From Gemmatimonadales bacterium (GTDB taxonomy: Bacteria > Gemmatimonadota > Gemmatimonadetes > Gemmatimonadales > GWC2-71-9), in assembly GCA_025929805.1 (NCBI GenBank), contig JAICPP010000136.1:1-8957 (forward strand): a stretch of 8,957 nucleotides of DNA, in the 5' to 3' direction. Of the stretch, positions 1-7,416 are shown one piece after another (position 1 is the stretch's first letter; each line of letters opens with the position of its first letter). The translations under genes and the position numbers were made by a program. The notes below the pieces were generated by a model. The model was not told the origin of the DNA and did not search any database. It saw nothing but the letters and a program-made list of their open reading frames with translations.

Positions 1-1163
1 GCCAGGCTGATCGCCCACTTCTTGTGCACTTCCACGGCATAGCGATCGGCTCGGCGGTCTGCCTCCCGAACCCGATCAGCCGCGGTAGCGGCGTCGGACC
101 AGCTCGAAAGCCTGATGCGTGGCCGGGCAGGCGTAGGGAGCTTGGGCGCGGGGGTCCGTGTACTGGCCTGTGCCTCCGCCGACTTCGGCAGGATTAGCCG
201 CTGGATTGACTGGAACCAGCCGCAGTAGCCCTTCCGGGTAGTGTCGGGCCTCGCTTCGGAGGTGGTAGAAACCATAGGTAGATTCAGTAGCAGCCGCAGA
301 TCGTTCTCCACCAGCGCCGCGCGTTCCCGGCGAGCCTCCTCCTGCTGCTTCCTCGCCTCATCAATCACCTCCAGCATCTCGCACGTGCTCATCTCCCGGT
401 CCCCGCGGATTGACTCGCTGGTGTTCCGCTGTAACTGGTCGTACACATTCTTGACCCGGATATCATTGACCGAGAAGTACGTCAGCTGAAAACGAGTCGG
501 CTCCGCGGGACGGTATTGGTGGATCGACCCATTGTATAACCGCAGGCTGAGATCGGTTTGCCCCTCGGCGTACGCCATCGAACCGCTATCCGCATAGATG
601 ATCCGCCGGCTGGCTTCGCCGCCAACATCGTAGATCGTAACACCGCGCATTTTCCCTGTGGCGGCATCGATGCGGCTGGCTCGGAGGAAGTATTGCGAGG
701 GCGGGACCTCATTGATGACCTGTTCCCGCAGCTCGAACGTGGGCTTCTTGCGGCCGATGTCGATGAGCAGGGCCCTGAGCCTCGCGTTGCTGCGCGGGAG
801 GACCTGATCCACGAACACGAAGTTGAATGCCGACATGCAGACGCCCCAGACCAGCACCGGCAGGAGTACCTGGTAAACGCTGATACCACTGGCCCGCATG
901 GCGGTGATCTCGTTGTCGGCAGCCAGATGGCTGAAGGTGTACAGGACAGCCAGCAAGACGGCCATGGGGAGGGTCATGGCAATGATGAACGGCAAGCTGA
1001 GCGCGAAAACCTCCGCTATGACGGTCCACTGCAGACCCTTGCCGACCAGGGCCCCAAACTTCTTGGCCACCTGGCTCAGCAGCATCAGGCTGGTCTGAGC
1101 CGCCAGGGCAAAGAGGAAGGGTGCCGCCAGTTGCCTCAGGATGTACCGGTTGAGCAGTCTCAC
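1..1163 (-). CDS. LptF/LptG-family LPS export permease, 3'-truncated by window edge
   Basis: This is an inner-membrane permease subunit of the Lpt ABC transporter (LptB2FG), which extracts LPS from the inner membrane. About 388 residues are visible, beginning MRLLNRYILRQLAAPFLFAL. Hydrophobic helices lie near residues 13-32, 47-78 and 97-121. The cytoplasmic loop AADNEITAMRASGIS (81-95) is the family signature thought to contact LptB. A beta-rich periplasmic part follows (about 140-240). The conserved run EVHKKWAISLA (378-388) leads into the next helix, so the remaining membrane helices lie outside the window. Between about 258 and 375 is an unusually long Ala/Arg/Glu-rich linker. The GTG at 1163 is chosen because it gives the canonical 'RLLNRYILRQL' N-terminus; no Shine-Dalgarno is evident, and the in-frame stop upstream is near 1216. 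It is divergent from sprA. Sequence alone does not separate LptF from LptG. Family call is secure. Confidence 0.92.
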   Translation of the reverse strand, partial: MRLLNRYILRQLAAPFLFALAAQTSLMLLSQVAKKFGALVGKGLQWTVIAEVFALSLPFIIAMTLPMAVLLAVLYTFSHLAADNEITAMRASGISVYQVLLPVLVWGVCMSAFNFVFVDQVLPRSNARLRALLIDIGRKKPTFELREQVINEVPPSQYFLRASRIDAATGKMRGVTIYDVGGEASRRIIYADSGSMAYAEGQTDLSLRLYNGSIHQYRPAEPTRFQLTYFSVNDIRVKNVYDQLQRNTSESIRGDREMSTCEMLEVIDEARKQQEEARRERAALVENDLRLLLNLPMVSTTSEARPDTTRKGYCGWFQSIQRLILPKSAEAQASTRTPAPKLPTPARPRIRLSSWSDAATAADRVREADRRADRYAVEVHKKWAISL

Positions 1164-1181
1164 AGGAGCTAACTTGTATAG

Positions 1182-1210
1182 TTGTAAGGGTTTTGTACGT
1201 CCATTATATT
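1182..1210 (+). promoter_or_regulatory. Candidate sigma-70-type promoter for sprA
   Basis: TTGTAA (1182-1187) and TATATT (1205-1210) are separated by exactly 17 bp, and an AT-rich pocket surrounds them in otherwise GC-rich DNA. Transcription would start near 1217, giving a leader of about 38 nt before the GTG at 1255. The -10 overlaps the opposite-strand TATAAT of the divergent gene. Confidence 0.45.
1203..1208 (-). promoter_or_regulatory. Candidate -10 box for the lptF/G-type gene
   Basis: On the minus strand this reads TATAAT, an exact sigma-70 -10 consensus, 39 nt before the GTG start. The hexamer 17 bp upstream (CATGAG) is a poor -35. An alternative minus-strand pair is TGGACG (1198-1203) and TATACA (1175-1180) with a 17-bp spacer, which would put transcription initiation almost at the start codon. 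The choice between them cannot be made from sequence. Confidence 0.45.
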
Positions 1211-1254
1211 GGCTGATTCACTACTCTCATGTCCTATCGTTGTGTTCCGCTAGA

Positions 1255-4200
1255 GTGGCGCGTCTTCTCGTAGCTCTAATCTGTTTCGTCACCATACCAC
1301 GAGTCCTGGCCGGCCAAGCCGATACGGCTCGTGTCGATACCGCCACGTTCGGGGTTCGGCTGGCGTTTGATACTCCCCGACTGACTCTGCGTGAGCCGGA
1401 GGCGCTGCGGGCCCCCTGGTTGGGGGCCCCTCGCCTGACTCCTGCCCTGCGTGGCGCAGCCTGGGACAGAACCCTCTCGGCTGTGCTCGACTCGACCCGC
1501 CGGGAGCGCGCGGCCTCATTGCGCAACCTGGCCCTCTACGGAGAGCCGCTGCAGGTGGAGCGGCCCGGCGAGGAAGAGGCTGCCCAGGCCCGCAAAGGAG
1601 TGTTGGGCCTCGCCAGGAAGTATGCCGACCTGGGCTTGGACGGCCAAGTGAGACTGGAGCTCCGCACCGACCGGTTACGCAACGAACGCTGCGGGCCGGC
1701 CCTGCTCCTCGACCCCAACTCTGGTTGCCGGGGCGGGTTCAAGGCCCCTCGGCTGGACAATCAGGTAAACGTTCGATCCAGTGGTATCATCGGGCAGCGA
1801 GTACATCTGGCCGTCGACTACGACACCGAGCGCGACTTCACTGCCAATAACAACGTTCAAGTCTACTATCAGGGCCTCGAAGACGAGATAATCCGCCGGA
1901 TCGAGGTCGGTACGGTCACTTTCCAGCCCCCGCAATCCAGATTCATCACGGCGGCCATTCCAGCCAACAACTTCGGCGTTAACGCCCGCTTCGAAGTTGG
2001 TCCGGTTCAGCTCCAGACCCTGGCGGCTACCCAGAAGGGCAGTCAGGTGGCGGAGCGGGTCTACACCGTAGGCCAAACAACCAGCCAGGCTCAGGACCGC
2101 CAGCTCCGGGACCTGGACTTCGAGACCGGCCGGTTCTTCTGGGTGGTGGATCCCACCACCGCAATCGCGGGGTATCCCACCGTCGACATTCTGAACCTGG
2201 CCCAGGTGGCACCAGCGGTTCAGCCCGTCCAGGTCCGAGTCTATCGCTATCGGCCGCCACAGAACCAGACGGGGACCGATCCCAACCTCGGTGGTATTAC
2301 GGCCTTGGGACGGACGACCGATCCCGCTCAAAGCTTCGGTCCAGTTCGCTGGCAACTTCTGATCCAGGGCAGCGACTACTATCTGGACCCCTCCGGGCTT
2401 TGGTTTGCGCTTACCACCAAACTGGATCAGAACGACTATCTCGCGGTGAGTTATACGACGGCTGCGGGCACTACCGTCGGCAGCTTCCCCGCGGAAGACC
2501 GGGGGCAGGGATCTGCCGATAGTCTCCGCCTCATCGTGGAGCCCAAGCAGGGTCCGGAAAAGGTGACATTCCGGCATGAGATGAGACAGATATACCGGGT
2601 GGCCGGCTCGGATTTGGATAGGAGCTCGCTGCAGGTCAACCTGTCGGTGAACCGCTCCGAGCGTCCCCAGGGGCAGGGCACCACCTATTTGGCACTCCTC
2701 GGCCTGGCAACACCCAGCGACCAGAACGTGTTTGATCAAGACAACCGGCTCTTTCCCCGGACCCGTGATCCCGCGGCATCGGAGGTACTCAAGGAATCCT
2801 ACGTCGTGTTTCCCACCTTGACCCCGTTTGCCAGCCCGCAGTTGAGCCCCGCAGAACGCTCCGATTCACTGTATCGAACCCCTCAATACCTGCTGCTGGC
2901 TCAGGGTCCGTCGGCGAGATTCCAGGTGCGGCTTCGGTACAACTCCACCGGCGCCGGCGACCGCTCTACTCTGAGTCTGGGGGCGCTTCAGATCCGGGAC
3001 GGCAGTGAGCAGCTGTCTCTGGGTGGCCGGAGGCTGGAGCGGGGGGTGGACTACACCATCTCCTATGAGCTGGGGCAAGTGACGTTTCTCAATCCGGAAG
3101 CACTCTTTGGCCCGGCTGGCGGGCAGGTCACCGCTCGCTTCGAGGAACAGGGACTCTTCGCGGTGGCCCCGACCACGATCCTGGGTCTCGCCACCAGCTA
3201 CAACCTGGGCGAGCTCGGCGCCATAAACCTGATCGGCATGTACCAGCGGGAGCAGAGCGCGTTCAACCGCCCCCCCCTCGGCTTCGAGGCTTCCGCCAAC
3301 CTGATCGGCGGCATCAACACCGCGCTTCACTTCAAGCCTTCGGGCGTGAGCCGCTTCCTCAGCCGGCTGACCACCAAACCAGCCTCTGCCCCATCGCTGC
3401 TGGATGTGAATGCCGAGTTTGCCTTCACCAAGCCGGATCAGAACCGCTCGGGTCAGGCCTACGTCGAGGAGTTCGAGGTGGAGGCCGGGGTTCCGTTGAG
3501 CCTCCAGGAAACCGCCTGGGAGTTCGGGAGTCAGCCGCAGCAGGCGAGTGGTGCCGAGGACCTGGGTTTTGTGGGAGGGTTCCTGCCGGAGGACGCCGTG
3601 GCGCTCACCTGGCAGAATCTGATTCCTCTACCGGGAACCAGCCAACCGGTCGAACTACGACCGCAGGATATCGATACCTTGATCCGCTTCTCCGGCCGTA
3701 CTGAGCAGCTGGAGACCGCCATGTATCTCACGCTGCATGCGGACACAGCTGGTGGCGTGGTTCAACAAAACAACGCCTCGCGCTGGTCGCTTCCCCCGCG
3801 GCTAGGTCGCCCCCGCTGGCGGTCCATGGTCACTTCGCTCAGTCCGACCGGTATCGACCTTACTCGCAACGAGTACCTCGAGTTCTGGGTGTTCCAGCGG
3901 AACCGGACTGCGGATTCGGCCGGAGTGCGGCTGATCTTCGACATCGGCAGTGTAAACGAGGACGCTCTCGCCGTGGCACCGGACACCATAACGGTGGCGG
4001 GACCGGACACGGTCTTTACCGGCCGGCAGTACGTGGGTCAGGGTCGCCTGGATACGGAGCGAAATCAGGTCGACATCTTCGATGCCCAGGTGGACGACGT
4101 GGGCATTCTGAGTGACCGACCCGATGTGCTCACAGACGGCCTCACCGGCGGGCCCGTGGCCGACTTGCCGCTGTGCCAGCGGGTGCTGAGCTCGGCGGTG

Positions 4201-7200
4201 CCGGTCTTTCCCTGGGGAGACCTGAGCGGCCGCTGCACCAACGGGAACGGCAGTCTGGACACCGAGGATCTGAACGGAGACAACGTCCTCAATTCCTCCG
4301 GAGCAAACGAGAGCGTCTTTCGGTACGTGGTGAGTTTGATGCCTGGGGACAAGTATTACGTGCGGGACGGCGTGGGTGGATGGCAACTGTATCGGGTTCC
4401 GATTCGGACTCCCGATGCCGTCCTGGGGACCCCCAACCTGCGCGTCATTCAGCATCTGCGCCTCACCGCGGTGGCGCCTCCCGACCCCGGCCAGCCCGAT
4501 GTCGTGGCCCAGTTCGCCCTCGCGCGAATGCGGCTGGTGGGCTCCTCCTGGATTCGCCGGGCTGAACGGCCCATCCTGGGTATCTCCGGGTCCTTGAGCG
4601 AGCCAACCGGCGAGGTCATCGCCTCGGTTATTTCCACCGAGAATAGCACCGATCTGGGATACGAATCGCCGCCTGGCGTGTTCGAAGGTGTCTCCCGGCG
4701 CGGGGGTGATCGGGGCTCGCTGGGAACTCAGATCAACGAGAAATCGCTCCGCTTGATCGCACGGGGGCTGGAGCCGGGAGAGCGGGCCGAGGCCTACCTG
4801 CGCTTCCCGGCGGGGCCACAGAATGTCCTGGGGTACCGAAGCCTTCACGTCTGGATGCGCGGACGGGGTGCTGAATGGGAGGCAGGCGACTATCAGGCGT
4901 TCATCAAGTTGGGGAGTGACGACCGGAACTTCTATCTCTATCGCGCACCGGCGCGAAGCACGACCTGGGAGCCGGAGTTCGTCATCGATCTGGAGGTGTG
5001 GCGGCGACTGCGTGCCGGGCTGGAGAGTCGCTGGTTGAACGGGGAGCCGCCCTCGGGTGCGGCGGAATGCGGCGGCGATGTGAATGCCTACGTGACCTGC
5101 GAGGGCCCCTACGTCGTGCACCTGGCCGACCCAGGCATCAACCCGCCCAACCTGGCTGCGGTCCAGGAGGTCTCCGCCGGCATTTACCGCGTGGCCGGCT
5201 CCTCTCTCGTGGATGCCGAGCTGTGGGTAGACGATATCCGCCTTGGCAATCCCGTATCGGATGTCGGTACGGCACTGGCAGTCGATACCCGTTTCATCGC
5301 CTCGGACGTCGGCAATGTGACAGCGTCATTCATCCGTCGAGACGGTCAGTTCCATCAAATCAACAGCGATCCAACGTATCGAACCACTGGCACATTCCAG
5401 CTCGCCACCAACTGGCGGCTGGATCGATTTCTCCCGCCGTCGCTCGGCCTCTCGGTTCCCCTCGCGGTGTCGTACAACCGGAGCGACGTAAATCCCACAC
5501 TCCTGACAGGCACCGATATACGGGGAGACGCGCTTAGCGGGCTGCGCACGCCCGAGTCCTGGAGCGCTACCTACAACCTCTCCGTTCGCCGCAGCGCGAG
5601 AGGCCGCAACTGGCTGGTCCAGGGCCTGGTGGATCCTCTGTCGCTGGTCGGGACCATGACTCAGGGACGGTCTCGCACCGAGTTGTCCGATGCCAACAGC
5701 GACGCGTATTCGGTCGTCCTCGGGTATAACCTCCCGCTCAAGCGGAAGGGCCCGCGACTCCCGTTTGGCGGGTTGATTGGGAGTCTGCCCCGATGGATCC
5801 GCGAAAGCGAGGGCGGCAAGGCACTGGCGAACGCAACCTTCAGCTTTATTCCGTCCAACTTTCGCTGGAGCAGCGGGCTATCCAAGGACCAGGCAGACCA
5901 CTCGCTCTTCTCGGTGCCCGTGGCCCGCGCCGAGGACGCCTCGATCCGACCCACGGTGTCCTTGACTCATCTCTGGCGCAATTCAGCCGGGCTCACCTGG
6001 CAGCCGCTCGGCATGCTCTCCCTCACCGGCGATCTCACCAGCACCCGCGATCTGCGAGTCTATTCCGACTCGACATCCCTGGGACGACTGGCTTATGCCG
6101 AGCGTCGCTTCCTGATGGGAATCCCGGTGGGGGTTGAGCGTGATCGAACCTTGACCACCGCACTCTCGTTGACACCGCGGCTCAGCTCCTGGCTGCGACC
6201 GCGGTTCACGAGCTCGAGCAGCTTCCTCCTGTCCCGCACGCTCAACAGTCGAGCGCCAGTGCAGGAGGACGGCGACAGCGGAGCCTTCATCCTGCCGCAG
6301 ACACTGAATAACTCACGCTCCCGCGATATCGGGCTTTCGATGGACCTTGGGCGGGCCCTGCGCCAGGTCTGGGGCGACAGCAGCGGTCTCGGGAGGGCGG
6401 TGGCGCGAGTGCGTCCGGTTGATTTCAGCACCCGCTTGAGCCGTACCTCCACCTACGATCTGAACGTGTTCGACCCTGGGCTCGGGTTCATGCTGGGTTT
6501 GGGTGGACGCGACCGGTTCCTGAGTCAGGAGGGTGAGAGCGCCCGTGGAGCCACGGAGACACGCACGGCGACGCTGTCATCGGGCGCCGATCTTCCCTTT
6601 GGCTTTACCGCATCGATGTCCTATTCCCTGACCCGCACCGACCGCTTCCAGCTGGTCGGCGAGGGTTTTACCGAAACCACCAGCCGCCAACGCGAGTGGC
6701 CGGTGGGGAACTTGCGGTGGACCCGGACGTTTTCCGGTGGCCCACTGACCCTGATCGCCGCCGGCACTGGGATTCGCCGGCGGGAAGGCACGTCCACTCA
6801 GCCGGGCGGAGTGGGCAACGGCGCCCGGAGTGCCACCTCCTCGTCGACCGTCACGCCGGACCTTCAACTCGCCTTTCGCAACGGAGTGGCGGTGACTGCG
6901 GCGCTGTCCACTCGCTCTCAGCGCAGCGAAAACAACGGCAACGCAACTCTGCTCGATCAGGACGACATCACCGGGTCATTGAACTACGTCTTTGCATTGC
7001 CGGCGGCCATCAGCCGCACCCGCAAGCGGGTTCGTTCTACCCTCACGGCCCTATCGTCCAAGACGCTCACCTGCCTCGAACAGGGCGATAACCCCGAGTG
7101 TACGGTGGTCTCGGATGTGCGCCGCCAGGAGATCCGCGGCGGTCTCGACACCGATCTGCTGAAGACGGTCAGCGGGGGCTTCCAGTTTGGCTACTCGATC

Positions 7201-7290
7201 AACGACGCCCGCCATCTCAGCCGGCGCACCTCGCAGATCTTCCTGCTGCTCTCACTCCAGCTCTCGTTGTATGCGGGGGACTATAGATAG
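1255..7290 (+). CDS. sprA: SprA homologue, type IX secretion outer-membrane translocon
   Basis: In Bacteroidota SprA is the giant 36-strand outer-membrane barrel through which type IX substrates leave the cell. Family blocks I recognise, numbered from the GTG: signal peptide 1-19/20; SprA_N-like region with NVRSSG (172) and YYQGLEDEIIRRIEVG (204-219); GSDYYLDPSG (372); YVVFPTLTPF (516-525); VDYTISYELGQV (598); GQAYVEEFE (about 734-741); EFWVFQ (876); TEDLNGDNVLN (1003-1013); VPIRTPDAVLG (about 1047); INEKSL (about 1160); AFIKLGSD (about 1215); AELWVDDIRLG (about 1321-1331); and DVGNVTASF (1351), then a beta-rich C-terminal barrel. At 2011 residues it is shorter than the ~2400 of Flavobacterium SprA. 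An upstream ATG at 1141 is in frame but would overlap the divergent gene and precede the promoter, so GTG 1255, which starts directly at a signal peptide, is preferred; TTG 1240 is possible. The frame is intact. No other type IX component is visible here. Confidence 0.92.
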   Translation: MARLLVALICFVTIPRVLAGQADTARVDTATFGVRLAFDTPRLTLREPEALRAPWLGAPRLTPALRGAAWDRTLSAVLDSTRRERAASLRNLALYGEPLQVERPGEEEAAQARKGVLGLARKYADLGLDGQVRLELRTDRLRNERCGPALLLDPNSGCRGGFKAPRLDNQVNVRSSGIIGQRVHLAVDYDTERDFTANNNVQVYYQGLEDEIIRRIEVGTVTFQPPQSRFITAAIPANNFGVNARFEVGPVQLQTLAATQKGSQVAERVYTVGQTTSQAQDRQLRDLDFETGRFFWVVDPTTAIAGYPTVDILNLAQVAPAVQPVQVRVYRYRPPQNQTGTDPNLGGITALGRTTDPAQSFGPVRWQLLIQGSDYYLDPSGLWFALTTKLDQNDYLAVSYTTAAGTTVGSFPAEDRGQGSADSLRLIVEPKQGPEKVTFRHEMRQIYRVAGSDLDRSSLQVNLSVNRSERPQGQGTTYLALLGLATPSDQNVFDQDNRLFPRTRDPAASEVLKESYVVFPTLTPFASPQLSPAERSDSLYRTPQYLLLAQGPSARFQVRLRYNSTGAGDRSTLSLGALQIRDGSEQLSLGGRRLERGVDYTISYELGQVTFLNPEALFGPAGGQVTARFEEQGLFAVAPTTILGLATSYNLGELGAINLIGMYQREQSAFNRPPLGFEASANLIGGINTALHFKPSGVSRFLSRLTTKPASAPSLLDVNAEFAFTKPDQNRSGQAYVEEFEVEAGVPLSLQETAWEFGSQPQQASGAEDLGFVGGFLPEDAVALTWQNLIPLPGTSQPVELRPQDIDTLIRFSGRTEQLETAMYLTLHADTAGGVVQQNNASRWSLPPRLGRPRWRSMVTSLSPTGIDLTRNEYLEFWVFQRNRTADSAGVRLIFDIGSVNEDALAVAPDTITVAGPDTVFTGRQYVGQGRLDTERNQVDIFDAQVDDVGILSDRPDVLTDGLTGGPVADLPLCQRVLSSAVPVFPWGDLSGRCTNGNGSLDTEDLNGDNVLNSSGANESVFRYVVSLMPGDKYYVRDGVGGWQLYRVPIRTPDAVLGTPNLRVIQHLRLTAVAPPDPGQPDVVAQFALARMRLVGSSWIRRAERPILGISGSLSEPTGEVIASVISTENSTDLGYESPPGVFEGVSRRGGDRGSLGTQINEKSLRLIARGLEPGERAEAYLRFPAGPQNVLGYRSLHVWMRGRGAEWEAGDYQAFIKLGSDDRNFYLYRAPARSTTWEPEFVIDLEVWRRLRAGLESRWLNGEPPSGAAECGGDVNAYVTCEGPYVVHLADPGINPPNLAAVQEVSAGIYRVAGSSLVDAELWVDDIRLGNPVSDVGTALAVDTRFIASDVGNVTASFIRRDGQFHQINSDPTYRTTGTFQLATNWRLDRFLPPSLGLSVPLAVSYNRSDVNPTLLTGTDIRGDALSGLRTPESWSATYNLSVRRSARGRNWLVQGLVDPLSLVGTMTQGRSRTELSDANSDAYSVVLGYNLPLKRKGPRLPFGGLIGSLPRWIRESEGGKALANATFSFIPSNFRWSSGLSKDQADHSLFSVPVARAEDASIRPTVSLTHLWRNSAGLTWQPLGMLSLTGDLTSTRDLRVYSDSTSLGRLAYAERRFLMGIPVGVERDRTLTTALSLTPRLSSWLRPRFTSSSSFLLSRTLNSRAPVQEDGDSGAFILPQTLNNSRSRDIGLSMDLGRALRQVWGDSSGLGRAVARVRPVDFSTRLSRTSTYDLNVFDPGLGFMLGLGGRDRFLSQEGESARGATETRTATLSSGADLPFGFTASMSYSLTRTDRFQLVGEGFTETTSRQREWPVGNLRWTRTFSGGPLTLIAAGTGIRRREGTSTQPGGVGNGARSATSSSTVTPDLQLAFRNGVAVTAALSTRSQRSENNGNATLLDQDDITGSLNYVFALPAAISRTRKRVRSTLTALSSKTLTCLEQGDNPECTVVSDVRRQEIRGGLDTDLLKTVSGGFQFGYSINDARHLSRRTSQIFLLLSLQLSLYAGDYR

Positions 7291-7293
7291 GAC

Positions 7294-7329
7294 GGGAAGG
7301 ATGGGAAGAATGCGAAGGATGGGAAAGGT
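7294..7329 (+). repeat. Four tandem 9-bp purine-rich units
   Basis: The units are GGGAAGGAT, GGGAAGAAT, GCGAAGGAT and GGGAAAGGT, starting four bases after the sprA stop. They are the reverse complement of the 9-bp units inside the start of the next gene (for example ATCCTTCCC). Positions 7294-7307 match 7451-7464 perfectly as a 14-bp inverted repeat. Confidence 0.85.
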
Positions 7330-7416
7330 CCTCATCCCGAGCGAAGGTCGAACCCACCTATTACGTTCCACGACTTCGGGACCACGACAGGTTTTGAATC
7401 GATAACCGCGAGCCTC
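7330..7416. other. Remainder of sprA-M28 intergenic gap
   Basis: I see no convincing promoter, terminator hairpin or Shine-Dalgarno sequence here. The bases just before the ATG at 7417 lack an AGGAG-like element. If transcribed with sprA, this stretch would be the loop between two complementary repeat arrays. Confidence 0.4.

Noticed and set aside
558..1172. A 204-codon plus-strand frame, and out-of-frame minus-strand frames at 482-889 and 709-1029
   Set aside because: They overlap the LptF/G permease, whose own frame has clear helices and signature motifs; their translations are Arg/Gly/Gln-rich without motifs.
1141..1254. N-terminal extension of sprA from ATG 1141
   Set aside because: It would overlap the start of the divergent gene, precede the promoter elements and place 38 odd residues before a clean signal peptide.
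1675..2739. A 354-codon open frame antisense to sprA
   Set aside because: Same reasoning: it lies opposite the SprA_N-like blocks and has no recognisable domain.
3802..5121. A 439-codon open frame antisense to sprA
   Set aside because: Its translation shows no family motif and is the low-stop shadow expected in GC-rich coding DNA; the plus-strand frame matches SprA throughout.
2589..5211. The string IYRVAGS occurs twice in SprA (near 2589 and 5182)
   Set aside because: The surrounding sequence is unrelated, so this is a chance similarity rather than an internal duplication.
7291..7416. Rho-independent terminator after sprA
   Set aside because: No compact GC hairpin followed by a U run; the only structure is the long-range repeat pairing.
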